Part shown: piece after piece, positions 36,165-45,157 of the stretch
How positions within the stretch are numbered: the first letter of the stretch is position 1
Layout: each line of letters opens with the position of its first letter
Source of the DNA: Pseudanabaena sp. UWO311
GTDB lineage: Bacteria > Cyanobacteriota > Cyanobacteriia > Pseudanabaenales > Pseudanabaenaceae
Assembly (NCBI RefSeq): GCF_006937785.1
Contig: NZ_SJEE01000003.1
Location: 207,447-271,446 of the forward strand
DNA: 64,000 nucleotides
Direction of reading: 5' to 3'
Made by a program: the position numbers and the translations under genes
The notes under the pieces: generated by a model
What the model saw: the letters and a program-made list of their open reading frames with translations, nothing else
Told to the model about the DNA's origin: nothing
The model's database searches: none

Positions 36165-37625
36165 ATGGAATATCTTTTTTTAGGTTTGGCAGTTTCTCTT
36201 GTAATTGGATTCGAGTTTGTTAATGGATTTCATGACACCGCTAACGCAGTAGCGACTGTCATTTACACAAATTCTCTCAAGCCGACTTACGCGGTGATAT
36301 GGTCAGGGCTTTGCAACTTTCTGGGTGTCTTGACCTCTAGTGGTGTGGTTGCCTTCTCAATTGTGGCTTTATTGCCTGTGGAATTGATGGTAAACGCAAC
36401 TTTATGGCAAAGTTTTATGATGGTTGCTGCCTTATTAATCTCAGCAATTATCTGGAATTTGGGAACTTGGTATTTGGGAATACCTGTATCGAGTACACAT
36501 ACTCTCATTGGAGCAATTATAGGAATTGGTATAGCAAATTCAGTATTCGCAACTGGGGTCAATTGGTGGGATGGTATAAATTGGCTTAAATTACAGGAAG
36601 TATTAATTTCACTTTTCGTTTCTCCATTCATAGGTTTTTGTGGAGTATTAATTCTATTTCTAATTGTTAAATCTGTAATTAAACAAGAGGATCTATATAA
36701 CGCTCCCAAGGATAATATTCCGCCTTTCAAAGTTCGGGCAGCCTTGATTTTGACCTGTACAGGTGTGAGCTTTGCCCATGGCTCTAATGATGGACAGAAG
36801 GGCATGGGTTTAATGATGTTGGTTTTGGTGGGTATTTTGCCAAGTATGTTTTCTTTGAATATGCATACAAGCAATCAGTCGATCGCCCAATTAGTTGAGA
36901 TATCTCAAGCAGTCATACCAGTATTTGCTTCGCAGTTACAGCAATCTTCCAGTCATAATTTTATGTTTGAGGATAAGCAATTTGAGAATGGACAAATAGA
37001 ACTTACTAATTTCTTAAAACCTCAAGGTCAGATGGATGAGAATACTTGGCGCTCACTACTATCTGAAAGTCAGTTAATAGTGAATAATTTATCGAAGCAT
37101 AGTGACTTTATTGATATTGCAAATAGCGATCGCTATCAAATCAGAGCAGAGATCTATCTTGTCGCTAATACAATTACTAAATTAGAAAAACAACAAAAAT
37201 TAGCTAATTTGGATCAGCAATCTTTACTAATTGACTATCGAAATCAATTAGATAAAACTATCAATTATATTCCCTATTGGGTGAAAATTACAGTTGCTAT
37301 TGCTCTTTGCTTGGGGACAATGATTGGATGGAAGAGAGTCGTCGTCACCGTCGGTGAAAAGATTGGTCAAGAGCCACTTAACTATGCTCAAGGTGCGATC
37401 GCAGAAATAGTCACCATGACCACAATCGTAACAGCAGATTATTTCGGGATGCCAGTTAGCACCACCCATATACTTTCATCAGGTATTGCTGGATCGATGG
37501 TTGCAAATCGCTCAGGTGTACAGATTGAGACTTTAAAAAACTTGTTACTAGCTTGGTTGTTAACATTACCAGTCTGCATTCTACTTGGCTTCATTACATA
37601 TTCCATTGGAATTTTGCTTGTATAG
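36165..37625 (+). CDS. Inorganic phosphate transporter, PiT family
   Basis: Cation-coupled phosphate carrier of 486 residues. Two inverted family motifs are present: GFEFVNGFHDTANAVATVI near the N-terminus and MPVSTTHILSSGIAGSMVA near the C-terminus, with VSSTHTLIGAIIGIG and SFAHGSNDGQKGMGL between. A long hydrophilic, cytoplasmic loop (about 240-360; e.g. NFMFEDKQFENGQIELTNFL) splits the two halves. It follows mreD in the same direction, separated by a hairpin, so it is probably a separate unit. Confidence 0.95.
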   Translation: MEYLFLGLAVSLVIGFEFVNGFHDTANAVATVIYTNSLKPTYAVIWSGLCNFLGVLTSSGVVAFSIVALLPVELMVNATLWQSFMMVAALLISAIIWNLGTWYLGIPVSSTHTLIGAIIGIGIANSVFATGVNWWDGINWLKLQEVLISLFVSPFIGFCGVLILFLIVKSVIKQEDLYNAPKDNIPPFKVRAALILTCTGVSFAHGSNDGQKGMGLMMLVLVGILPSMFSLNMHTSNQSIAQLVEISQAVIPVFASQLQQSSSHNFMFEDKQFENGQIELTNFLKPQGQMDENTWRSLLSESQLIVNNLSKHSDFIDIANSDRYQIRAEIYLVANTITKLEKQQKLANLDQQSLLIDYRNQLDKTINYIPYWVKITVAIALCLGTMIGWKRVVVTVGEKIGQEPLNYAQGAIAEIVTMTTIVTADYFGMPVSTTHILSSGIAGSMVANRSGVQIETLKNLLLAWLLTLPVCILLGFITYSIGILLV

Positions 37626-37937
37626 ATTCAGACACACACATCAAAACCCAAAAAGAGAATAGCAGCGCAAAGCGTCGCCATTCTCTTTTTGAGTTTGTCC
37701 TAACACAAGCGGAAGAAAGCTATAAGTGATGAGCAGAGATTTGCAGCAATCATCACTTATATGTATATGGGTTTAAAAGTCTGAAAATAAATCGGCTCCA
37801 TACATTCTCGATTTTTAATTGTGCAGCTTTCGATCAAAACTGCTAAATTTAATTAATAATTAAGGTAAGACTGTAGTTAAAACTACCTTTATCTGCTGTT
37901 TTTTAGATCTTTGTAAAGCTAAGCCCCCGTAAATCAT
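37626..37937. other. Gene-free 312-base region upstream of rpe
   Basis: Holds the hairpin at 37642-37697 and its TTTGTCCTAA tail, then AT-rich sequence with a likely rpe promoter. I see no open frame longer than a few codons. Confidence 0.5.
37642..37697. terminator. Hairpin after the phosphate transporter (family D-like)
   Basis: CAAAAAGAGAATAGCAGCGC pairs with GCGTCGCCATTCTCTTTTTG around an AAA loop with two mismatches, followed by TTTGTCCTAACACAAGC, an end shared with other sites (see findings). Confidence 0.6.
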
Positions 37938-38627
37938 ATGCCTAAAAAGTCCACAGTTATTTCCCCTTCAATCTTGTCTGCTGACTTTAGCCGTTTAGGT
38001 GACGACATTCGTGCAGTTGATGCGGCGGGTGCAGATTGGATTCACGTTGATGTTATGGACGGTCACTTTGTTCCAAATATCACTATTGGGCCATTGATCG
38101 TTTCCGCAATTCGTCCTGTGACGACCAAAATTTTAGATGTGCATTTGATGATTACTGAGCCAGAAAGATATGTTCCTGACTTTGCAAAAGCTGGTGCAGA
38201 TATCATCACTGTTCATGCAGAGCATACTGCTTGCCCTCACTTACATCGCAATCTTTGCCAAATCAAGGAACTCGGCAAACTTGCTGGTGTTTCCCTCAAT
38301 CCTTCGACTCCTTTGAGCTTTATTGAGTATGTTCTCGATCTATGCGACTTGGTTTTGATCATGAGTGTAAACCCTGGCTTTGGTGGTCAAAGCTTTATTC
38401 CTAACGTAATTCCTAAAATTGCTAAGCTGCGTCAAATGTGTGACGATCGCGGACTTGATCCTTGGATCGAGGTTGATGGTGGTCTGAAAGCTAATAACAC
38501 TTGGCAAGTTTTAGAAGCTGGTGCTAATGCGATCGTTGCTGGTTCAGCAGTATTTAATGCGCCCGACTATGCTGAAGCAATCAAAGGTATTCGCAACAGC
38601 AAGCGTCCTGATCTGGTCACTGCTTAA
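37938..38627 (+). CDS. rpe: Ribulose-phosphate 3-epimerase
   Basis: TIM-barrel metalloenzyme of the Calvin and pentose phosphate pathways; 229 residues. Motifs: [33 protein letters not shown] (metal-binding His and Asp), [25 protein letters not shown], and [12 protein letters not shown] near the C-terminus. Monocistronic with a 17-bp terminator. Confidence 0.98.
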   Translation: MPKKSTVISPSILSADFSRLGDDIRAVDAAGADWIHVDVMDGHFVPNITIGPLIVSAIRPVTTKILDVHLMITEPERYVPDFAKAGADIITVHAEHTACPHLHRNLCQIKELGKLAGVSLNPSTPLSFIEYVLDLCDLVLIMSVNPGFGGQSFIPNVIPKIAKLRQMCDDRGLDPWIEVDGGLKANNTWQVLEAGANAIVAGSAVFNAPDYAEAIKGIRNSKRPDLVTA

Positions 38628-38633
38628 TTAATC

Positions 38634-38670
38634 AAAAAGAAAGGCGGCGCTTAGCGCCGCCTTTCTTTTT
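38634..38670 (+). terminator. 17-bp perfect terminator after rpe
   Basis: AAAAAGAAAGGCGGCGC-TTA-GCGCCGCCTTTCTTTTT, perfect pairing. Confidence 0.85.
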
Positions 38671-38716
38671 TGGTGGTAATTTAGAATCTCACGGGAAAGA
38701 TGTTGCGATAAGAGAA

Positions 38717-39613
38717 ATGACAGAAACTAAAGCATTGAAATACGCTTATTATTCAGGATGCGTTGCTAAGGGTGCTTGCAAAGAGCTACATGCATCAACA
38801 ACAGCGATCGCTAAAGCATTAGGGATTGAATTGGTGGAATTGACTAAGGCAACCTGCTGCGGTTCTGGCACATTCAAGGAAACTGACGAACTGGTGGAGG
38901 ACGTGATCAATGCCCGCAATATTTCTCTTGCCGAAGAATTAAATCTCACAGTAATGACGCAATGTAGCACCTGTCAGGGTGTACTCGGTCGTGTCAACGA
39001 TAAACTTAAATGTACAGATTCCTCACGCAAAGACGAAGTAAATGCGTTGCTGAATACTCAAGGACATAATTTCCAAGGTTCTACGGAAGTTTTGCATTTA
39101 CTCTGGATTCTGATCCGCGACTATGGCTTAGAAAATATCGCCGCTAAAGTAACTCGTTCTTTAGCTAATCTTAAATGTGCTTCCTTTTATGGTTGCTACT
39201 TATTGCGATCGCAAACGGTCACTCGTTTCGACGATCCCTTCAAACCCGAATCTCTGGAAAATATTTTTCGTACTGTCGGCGCAACTCCTGTGTATTACGA
39301 AGGTCGGGTGCAATGTTGTGGTTGGCCAATTTCTAGCTATGCCCCCAAAGAATCTTTCTCAATGGCAGGACGACATCTAACGGCAGCGATCTCCGCAGGA
39401 GCAGATTGTATTGTCACGCCATGTCCTCTTTGTCATCTCAATCTCGATTCGCGCCAACCTGAAGTTGAAAAGGTGATTGGTCACAAATTAGGGATTCCGA
39501 TTTTGCATTTACCACAGTTGATTGGACTAGCGATCGGTATTGAGCCAAAAGTTCTCGGCTTAGATCGCCACATCGTTTCCACAAATTCAGTCTTTCAAAA
39601 ACTTTCCCTATAA
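38717..39613 (+). CDS. HdrB-like protein with two CCG domains
   Basis: Iron-sulfur protein of the CoB-CoM heterodisulfide reductase subunit B / succinate dehydrogenase type-E family; 298 residues. The two cysteine-rich domains are CCG type: ATCCGSGTFKE with TQCSTCQGV (about 40-95), and VQCCGWPISS with VTPCPLCHLNLD (about 200-245). These bind noncubane [4Fe-4S] clusters in HdrB. In cyanobacteria its redox partner is unsettled; role in electron transfer with succinate dehydrogenase-like complexes is inferred. No hdr gene is adjacent. Terminated by a bidirectional hairpin shared with tRNA-Leu. Confidence 0.88.
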   Translation: MTETKALKYAYYSGCVAKGACKELHASTTAIAKALGIELVELTKATCCGSGTFKETDELVEDVINARNISLAEELNLTVMTQCSTCQGVLGRVNDKLKCTDSSRKDEVNALLNTQGHNFQGSTEVLHLLWILIRDYGLENIAAKVTRSLANLKCASFYGCYLLRSQTVTRFDDPFKPESLENIFRTVGATPVYYEGRVQCCGWPISSYAPKESFSMAGRHLTAAISAGADCIVTPCPLCHLNLDSRQPEVEKVIGHKLGIPILHLPQLIGLAIGIEPKVLGLDRHIVSTNSVFQKLSL

Positions 39614-39645
39614 AAAAGACCTGCCACAAAGTGAGAGGTCTTTTT
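39612..39645. terminator. Bidirectional terminator between HdrB-like gene and tRNA-Leu
   Basis: AAAAAGACCT (39613-39622) pairs with AGGTCTTTTT (39636-39645). Serves the plus-strand gene and, in reverse, the minus-strand tRNA. Confidence 0.7.
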
Positions 39646-39654
39646 GTTTTTTAT

Positions 39655-39735
39655 GGGCAAAGAGAGAATCGAACTCTCATGACCGAAGTCGTCAGATTTT
39701 GAGTCTGATGCGTCTACCAATTCCGCCATTCGCCC
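39655..39735 (-). tRNA. tRNA-Leu (anticodon CAA)
   Basis: On the minus strand an 81-base cloverleaf folds: acceptor GGGCGAA/TTTGCCC, D arm with GGCGGAATTGGTAGACGC, anticodon stem TCAGA/TCTGA with loop CTCAAAA giving anticodon CAA (reads UUG), a long variable arm of class II tRNAs, and T arm GAGAG-TTCGATT-CTCTC. The CCA end is not encoded. Confidence 0.95.
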
Positions 39736-39816
39736 TTTTTTTCAAGACTTACATTCTACAACAAGAATGTTGCATCTTGTCAAATATTTTTTTTGATACT
39801 TTTTGCGGCGATCGCC

Positions 39817-39922
39817 TTATACCAATTCACGAAAGTGTGACAACACTTTTGCGAATTAAAAACTAAATCCAGTAAGGGTTTTCAAGTTAAGAAATGGCGT
39901 AGCCATTTCTTAACTTGGTATT
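39817..39922 (+). repeat. Repeat family A, copy 4
   Basis: TTATACCAA...TTGGTATTA ends. The left hairpin is AATTCACGAAAGTGT-GACA-ACACTTTTGCGAATT; the right hairpin CAAGTTAAGAAATGGC-GTA-GCCATTTCTTAACTTG is perfect over 16 bp but its arm sequence is unlike copies 1-3. Confidence 0.85.
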
Positions 39923-40022
39923 ACCTCTCTCCTTTTGGTAATTGCGATCGCGATCGCTATGATGCTTAGATTGAGGAAATACGTAAAGTCCATCTCATTT
40001 AATTATCTCGATATATTTACCA

Positions 40023-40418
40023 ATGGCAAAGTTAGAGCGCTTAATCATGTTGGCTGAAGATGAGCTGGTGCAGTACAGCACCAACGCTCGCAAAATCGAA
40101 AAGTTACGCCAAAAAATTGGTCTATCTCTCAACAAGTCGGAACAAAAACAAGTAAAAGCTGAATTAGTAGCAGCAATGCCAACTGACGACATAAGTAAAA
40201 TAGTAGAAAAAAACCGCCAGTCTGTCTCTTTACCTTTTTGGGGTATCGCTGGACTGGGTTTGCTTTTAGGTATATCGATGGAGCAACCTTTAGATTTTAT
40301 TGCCACAGTTGTTGGTACAGGAGCCGCGATCGCCTTACAGAAATGGGGTTGGAAACTTCAAGCCAAGCGTCTAGTCCTACAAACCTTAGAAGACATCGAA
40401 GAGCGAGCTAAAGGCTAA
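40023..40418 (+). CDS. Hypothetical membrane-anchored coiled-coil protein
   Basis: No family recognised. 131 residues: a charged coiled-coil-like N-terminal half (KLERLIMLAEDELVQYSTNA, KIEKLRQKIG, LNKSEQKQVKAEL) and then two hydrophobic segments (about 73-88 and 92-105), with a helical basic/acidic tail (KRLVLQTLEDIEERAKG). Likely an inner- or thylakoid-membrane protein with the N-terminal half in the cytosol. Followed by a 16-bp perfect terminator. Confidence 0.65.
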   Translation: MAKLERLIMLAEDELVQYSTNARKIEKLRQKIGLSLNKSEQKQVKAELVAAMPTDDISKIVEKNRQSVSLPFWGIAGLGLLLGISMEQPLDFIATVVGTGAAIALQKWGWKLQAKRLVLQTLEDIEERAKG

Positions 40419-40420
40419 GA

Positions 40421-40455
40421 AAAAGAATTGCGGCACGAAGTGCCGCAATTCTTTT
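40421..40455 (+). terminator. 16-bp perfect terminator
   Basis: AAAAGAATTGCGGCAC-GAA-GTGCCGCAATTCTTTT, perfect; follows the coiled-coil gene. Confidence 0.85.
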
Positions 40456-40505
40456 ATATTTAAAGACTGTGCTAACAACGCAGTTTTTAAATTTATTCAT
40501 AGTCA

Positions 40506-40952
40506 ATGCTACAAGTCGCTCTCATCTATCCTGAAATCCCACCTAATACTGGCAACATCGCTCGTACCTGTGCAGCAACGAACACGCAATTACATCTGGT
40601 AGAGCCTTTGGGCTTTGAAATTAGCGATCGTCAACTCAAACGCGCAGGCATAGACTACTGGGAATATGTGGACGTAACTGTACATCCACATATTGAATCT
40701 TTACGCGAAGCCTCAAAAGGAGGACGATGGATTTGCTTTAGTGCTCGTGGTTCACAAAGCTTTCGAGAATTTCAATACCAAGATGGGGACTGGCTCCTAT
40801 TTGGCAGTGAATCGAGCGGACTGCCCGAAGAGATTATTGCCAACAATCTAACTGTCCAGATTCCTATGGAACACCCCAAAGTGCGTAGTCTCAATCTATC
40901 CGTAAGTGCAGCTCTGGGGCTGTTTGAAGCCAGACGACAATTAGGCTTATAA
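40506..40952 (+). CDS. trmL: tRNA (cytidine(34)-2'-O)-methyltransferase TrmL
   Basis: SPOUT-class methyltransferase that modifies the wobble base of tRNA-Leu species; 148 residues, the full family length. Motifs: IYPEIPPNTGNIARTCAATN at the N-terminus, LLFGSESSGLPEE in the middle, and VRSLNLSVSAALGLFEA in the trefoil knot. A tRNA-Leu(CAA) gene is about 0.8 kb upstream, on the opposite strand; TrmL acts on tRNA-Leu with CAA and NAA anticodons in E. coli, so the closeness is notable though probably coincidental. Confidence 0.94.
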   Translation: MLQVALIYPEIPPNTGNIARTCAATNTQLHLVEPLGFEISDRQLKRAGIDYWEYVDVTVHPHIESLREASKGGRWICFSARGSQSFREFQYQDGDWLLFGSESSGLPEEIIANNLTVQIPMEHPKVRSLNLSVSAALGLFEARRQLGL

Positions 40953-40982
40953 AATAAGTAATGCGCAAAGCCCCTCTCTTAT

Positions 40983-42362
40983 TTAAGTAACTAGTGCATC
41001 GTAAGTTGCTTTGAATCCTGCTTGCACTAAAGCTTTAACGGCAGTTTCTTCATCTTGCACCCAGAACTGATTGCCTAAGCGAACTAACTTCGGCATATAC
41101 TCAATCGACGCGATTACAGGAATTTTGTTAGAAGTATCAGGCTCATTTCTACCATAATTGGACTTGCCATAGCTGGAATTGCCATTACTGGTATGGCTGC
41201 TATAACTGGGGTTAGGATTTAAAGCTTTTTTGAGTTGTTCCAAAACCTGCCGATCTCTTGCTTGCTCGCGAGTGAGTTCGACACGTACCATACGCACTGA
41301 CTCAATCGGCTGCATATCATCAATAATTAATTGCGTTTGCTCGTCACGGCGATCAATTTTTCCCCATACCATTAGGCGTTTGTCCTTTTCCATTAAATGC
41401 TTGACCTTATCAAAGGTTTTTGGGAAAACGACGGCTTCAGTACTGCCTGTTAAGTCTTCGAGCTGTAAAATTGCCATGCGATCGCCTTTTTTTGTGACGA
41501 CCTCTTTAATTTCCAGAATTAAAGCGATCGCAGTTACTACCTTCGTCTCTGAAGATTCGGGTATATCACAGAGATTGATCGGAGCCATTAATTTTGCTGA
41601 ACGACTGACCACACTAAGCGGATGATCAGAAATATAAAAACCTAACAGTTCTTTTTCAAGGCGAAGTTTGTCTTGAGAAGAATAGTCTTGAACGCGGGAT
41701 GTAGTTGGGGCAGTATCAAAAGTTTTTGTATTACTACTTTCACCAAAGAAATCGAAGATATTACCTTGCCCTGAGGCAAGCTCCTTAGCACGTCGCGAAG
41801 CCCATTCCATCGTGATTTCAAGATCGTTCATTAATTGGTGGCGATTTGGCTCTAGTAAGTCTAATGCGCCAGTTTGAATTAATGCTTCTAAAGCTTTTTT
41901 GTTTAGCGATCGCGAATCGAGACGGCTACATAAATCTGCCAAAGATGTGAAAGATCCCTCTTGACGGGCGTGTAAAATTGCTGCGATCGGTCCAGCTCCT
42001 AGATTTTTAATAGCAGCCAAGCCAAATACAATCTGATGCCCACGAGGAGTAAAGTCTTCACCAGAGCTATTGACATCAGGAGGAACAACAGGGATGCCCA
42101 TACTGCGGCAATTAGCAATATATCGCTGAACCTTTTCTTGGTCACCACTAACTGAAGATAAAAGAGCCGCCATATATTCAACGGGATAATTTGCTTTAAG
42201 ATATGCGGTTTGATACGTTACATATCCATAGGCGACGCTATGAGACTTATTAAAGCAATTTGAAGCTATATAGCCTTTATCTAATAAAAAATTATGATCC
42301 CGCTCTAAGCCGATATCGAAAACACATTGTATGCCCAACGATTTACGACTGATGATTTTCAT
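40983..42362 (-). CDS. dnaE: DNA polymerase III alpha subunit, C-terminal half with split-intein C fragment (DnaE-C)
   Basis: C-terminal product of the split dnaE of cyanobacteria. Residues 1-35 are the DnaE Int-C fragment (block F ERDHNFLLDKG and terminal YIASN), followed by Cys36-Phe-Asn, the +1 extein residue and conserved CFN. Residues 36-459 are polymerase C-terminal sequence (KSHSVAYGYVTYQTAYLKAN, HhH region about 110-170, OB-fold about 250-360). It must trans-splice to an N-half encoded elsewhere. The intein carries an extra cysteine, Cys13 in GIQCVFDIG. ATG at 42362. Short next to full DnaE because it is a fragment, not a truncation. Confidence 0.95.
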   Translation of the reverse strand: MKIISRKSLGIQCVFDIGLERDHNFLLDKGYIASNCFNKSHSVAYGYVTYQTAYLKANYPVEYMAALLSSVSGDQEKVQRYIANCRSMGIPVVPPDVNSSGEDFTPRGHQIVFGLAAIKNLGAGPIAAILHARQEGSFTSLADLCSRLDSRSLNKKALEALIQTGALDLLEPNRHQLMNDLEITMEWASRRAKELASGQGNIFDFFGESSNTKTFDTAPTTSRVQDYSSQDKLRLEKELLGFYISDHPLSVVSRSAKLMAPINLCDIPESSETKVVTAIALILEIKEVVTKKGDRMAILQLEDLTGSTEAVVFPKTFDKVKHLMEKDKRLMVWGKIDRRDEQTQLIIDDMQPIESVRMVRVELTREQARDRQVLEQLKKALNPNPSYSSHTSNGNSSYGKSNYGRNEPDTSNKIPVIASIEYMPKLVRLGNQFWVQDEETAVKALVQAGFKATYDALVT

Positions 42363-42394
42363 TTTTATTGCCTATTAAAAATTAATTTAAAAAC

Positions 42395-42437
42395 AAATAA
42401 AATAGAGGTGGCGCAAAGCACCACCTCTATTTTATTT
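42395..42437. terminator. 17-bp perfect hairpin between dnaE half and anti-sigma genes
   Basis: AAATAAAATAGAGGTGG (42395-42411) pairs with 42421-42437. It lies just downstream of the STAS-gene stop on the minus strand and upstream of the dnaE half. Confidence 0.7.
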
Positions 42438-42451
42438 TCATTGAATAAAAT

Positions 42452-42802
42452 TTATGGTTCAAATCCTTCGAGTTCAGGTACTTCAGCCACTAGATGTACA
42501 CCTTGAATATAGAGAGAGCGACCATATTTGCCGACGTTCTCTAGGCGCAACTTACCACCTTGCTTCTTGGCTTGTACTGCCATATCAATTGCAGCACCTA
42601 CGCCTCTACTGACGATTTTGGTCACTCCTTCAAAATCCAAAACTATCGCTGATAATTTGCGGTCGATAAATGGTTGCACGGCTTGCCTAAAATATGGAAC
42701 CGTGGTTACACTCAAAGCACCATTCAGTTTGAGAATAACTTGATCGCCGTCAATCTGTTCGACGATCTTGAGTTCATCTTGTAAAAATGAGGAATGAGTC
42801 AT
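42452..42802 (-). CDS. STAS-domain anti-sigma factor antagonist
   Basis: Small STAS protein of 116 residues that would be released or bound by an anti-sigma kinase. The phosphoacceptor region reads GVTKIVSRGVGAAIDMAVQA (about 60-79), where the serine of the usual D-S-S/G-x-G motif appears as SRG. Start overlaps the upstream RsbW-like gene stop by four bases, so the two are translationally coupled. Together they look like a partner-switch that controls an alternative sigma factor or another ATP-sensing target. Confidence 0.85.
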   Translation of the reverse strand: MTHSSFLQDELKIVEQIDGDQVILKLNGALSVTTVPYFRQAVQPFIDRKLSAIVLDFEGVTKIVSRGVGAAIDMAVQAKKQGGKLRLENVGKYGRSLYIQGVHLVAEVPELEGFEP

Positions 42803-43242
42803 GATTGGAGAATGGGTTTTGGGATAGACAGGAACTTACTCATACGGACGGTTGTACCTTGATTGGTAGATTCGATCTCGACCTTATCAACCAGTGCTTT
42901 GATCATATGTATACCAAATCCACCATTTTTGACACCAATCTCGGATATCAAATCAAAATCAGGTGGCGGTACACTATCAATATCAAAACCCGATCCACGA
43001 TCATGGACTTCTACAATTAGGCTGGTATTTGCCGCGAAAACTACAACTTCTACGTCAAGATCAGATGTACTGTAAAGAACCGCATTAACTAAAGCTTCCG
43101 TAAGAGCTTGTACGATATCTTGCACAGCATCAGGATCAAACCCCATTTTTGTAGCGAGTACTTCGACTGCTGCGATGGGAATGTCCTCGATTCCCTCAAC
43201 GGGTGGAATTGAGATTCGCAGCTTTAAAGGCTTCTCACTCAT
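42799..43242 (-). CDS. RsbW-like ATP-binding protein (anti-sigma / switch kinase)
   Basis: GHKL ATPase of 147 residues, the serine/threonine kinase side of a partner-switch. The N box is DIVQALTEALVNAVLYS (about 61-77), the G1 box is EVHDRGSGFDIDSV, and the GFGIHMIKALVDKVE (about 115-129) closes the ATP lid. Coupled to the STAS gene by ATGA-type overlap. No sigma factor or phosphatase gene is adjacent. Confidence 0.9.
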   Translation of the reverse strand: MSEKPLKLRISIPPVEGIEDIPIAAVEVLATKMGFDPDAVQDIVQALTEALVNAVLYSTSDLDVEVVVFAANTSLIVEVHDRGSGFDIDSVPPPDFDLISEIGVKNGGFGIHMIKALVDKVEIESTNQGTTVRMSKFLSIPKPILQS

Positions 43243-43456
43243 GGGGAGTCATTCTGTAGCTTTGATTAGCTTTGCCAAATGTAATATACCACACGTTTTT
43301 AACCTATGTTTGCAAAACCAATTAATTTTTGATAAAGACGTTCAAAAAATATCACAATTTCCAAATTTCTGATATCAATTTCAACAGACTAGCCTAGATG
43401 CTTTAGATGCTATTTAAGCTTGATTAAGATTTAATATTTGTTATTGCTATCATGTC

Positions 43457-44257
43457 CTAATCATGGTTACCCCAACTTCTGATTGCTTCTGCAATTGCTG
43501 CCATTGAGGCTGACCCAATAATTAGCAACACACTGAGAGCATTTAACTCTGGGGTTACACCACCACTCCGCAGCGACGAGAAAATGGCGATCGGTAAAGT
43601 GGTTGAGCCAACACCTGCGGTAAAGTATGCAATTACAAAGTCATCCATGCTGAGAATAAATGCCAGAAGACAGCCCGACAAAATTCCTGGTAGAAGCTGT
43701 GGCAAAAGTACGCGCAAAAAAGCTTGCACAGGTGTAGCGCCTAAATCAAGAGCAGCTTCTTCTAGTTGGGGATCGATTGTCGCAAGCCGACTAGATACAA
43801 CTACAGCTACGTAAGCTAAGCAAAAAACGATGTGGGCGATCACGATTGTGGCAAGGCTGAGAGGCAGTTTAATTGCCGCGAAAAATACTAGGGTTGCTAC
43901 TGCGATCGCAATGTCAGGAATGATCAAAGGTAAATAGGTCGCGCCACGATACAGGCTTTTGCCAGGGAAATAATATCGAGCTAATCCGACTGCGGTGAGC
44001 GTGCCTAATATTGCGGAGACTGATACCGCAGTTAGAGCAACACTCAGACTGTTTTTTAGAGCTGCTAGCAGGATTGGGTTTTGCAGAAACTTGGCATACC
44101 ATTCCCACGTAAACCCAGTCCATTTTGATGGGGATGGGGATTTATTAAAGCTAAAAAGTGTCAGAACAGCGATCGGCAAGTACATGTAAAAGAATGCAAG
44201 TACCGTATACCAAGTCTGCCAGCGTTTAACAGTTGTTACATTGATTTGATTAGCCAT
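43457..44257 (-). CDS. ABC transporter permease, PotC type
   Basis: Inner-membrane permease of a spermidine/putrescine- or iron-type ABC importer. Six membrane segments; EAA motif LEEAALDLGATPVQAFLRVLLP (about 180-200). A GTG at 44260 opens the frame one codon earlier, but ATG at 44257 is preferred and overlaps the potB stop by eight bases. It is the second permease with the gene at 44250. No ATPase or binding protein is adjacent, so the substrate is not fixed. Confidence 0.9.
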   Translation of the reverse strand: MANQINVTTVKRWQTWYTVLAFFYMYLPIAVLTLFSFNKSPSPSKWTGFTWEWYAKFLQNPILLAALKNSLSVALTAVSVSAILGTLTAVGLARYYFPGKSLYRGATYLPLIIPDIAIAVATLVFFAAIKLPLSLATIVIAHIVFCLAYVAVVVSSRLATIDPQLEEAALDLGATPVQAFLRVLLPQLLPGILSGCLLAFILSMDDFVIAYFTAGVGSTTLPIAIFSSLRSGGVTPELNALSVLLIIGSASMAAIAEAIRSWGNHD

Positions 44258-45155
44258 CACTTACCACCCTGCGGTCGCCATATTTAATTAGTAAGGCAAT
44301 TACAATTGTTACGGCAAGAATGAGTACCATACTCAGCGCCGAGCCAAATCCTCGATTACTACTTGCGCCCAAAAATTGCAACTCAATAATTGAGGCGATC
44401 GTGCGGCTACCTGGACCGCCTAATAGTTGGGGGTTGATGTAATCGCTAAAACTAGTGATCGATACTAGTGAGACTCCCGCGATAATTCCTGATGAAACTT
44501 GTGGAACTGTAATCTGCCAAAAAGTTTGTTTAGAATTGGCACCGAGATCAGCTGCTGCTTCAAGTAGACGGAGATCAAGGCGCTCGAGCGACGTATATAG
44601 AACTAAAACCATGTAAGGAAGATAAGTGTAAATCATGCCAATGATTACACCCTCAGCTTTATTTAGTACATTGATCCCTGATAGTCCAATAAAATTAAGA
44701 AAAGTGTTTAGAACTCCTGTCGGGCGCAAAATTGTGATCCATGCATAGGATCTCAATAACGATGATGTCCATAGAGGTAGGACAAATAGAAGTAGTAAAA
44801 TATTGCGCCACCGCTTAGGAGCAATCACGGCTAGCCAGTAAGCTACAGGGAACCCTAAGATTAAACAAAATCCTGTAGTGATAACTGCATAAAGTAGCGA
44901 TCGCCACACGACAACTAGATAGATAAAGTTACCACCAACGTACTCGAATACTCTTTGGTAATTGTCTAGTCCAAACTCAGTTTTACCTAGGGGTACTAGA
45001 CTCTGAATTAAAATAAAAACTGTTGGAATAATCAAAAACGAGATCAGCCAAAAGCCACTTGGGAATAATAGAGCTAAAGGCTCTAGCCACTTGAGTCGCC
45101 GAACTGATTTTTGGTTTGGGTTAGGGGGAATATCTGAAGAGCTATTCACAGGCAT
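44250..45155 (-). CDS. ABC transporter permease, PotB type
   Basis: First permease of the pair, 301 residues with six membrane segments and the EAA loop RLLEAAADLGANSKQTFWQITVP (about 196-217). The N-terminus is proline-rich and soluble (about 1-25). In operon with the PotC-like gene by overlap and starts two bases before the end of the upstream SPOR-like gene, so it may be read from that transcript. PotA and PotD homologues are missing here. Confidence 0.9.
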   Translation of the reverse strand: MPVNSSSDIPPNPNQKSVRRLKWLEPLALLFPSGFWLISFLIIPTVFILIQSLVPLGKTEFGLDNYQRVFEYVGGNFIYLVVVWRSLLYAVITTGFCLILGFPVAYWLAVIAPKRWRNILLLLFVLPLWTSSLLRSYAWITILRPTGVLNTFLNFIGLSGINVLNKAEGVIIGMIYTYLPYMVLVLYTSLERLDLRLLEAAADLGANSKQTFWQITVPQVSSGIIAGVSLVSITSFSDYINPQLLGGPGSRTIASIIELQFLGASSNRGFGSALSMVLILAVTIVIALLIKYGDRRVVSDG

Positions 45156-45157
45156 AT

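Noticed and set aside
40983..42362. Truncated dnaE pseudogene
   Set aside because: The N-terminus is an intact split-intein C fragment with Met start, so it is a functional half and not decay.
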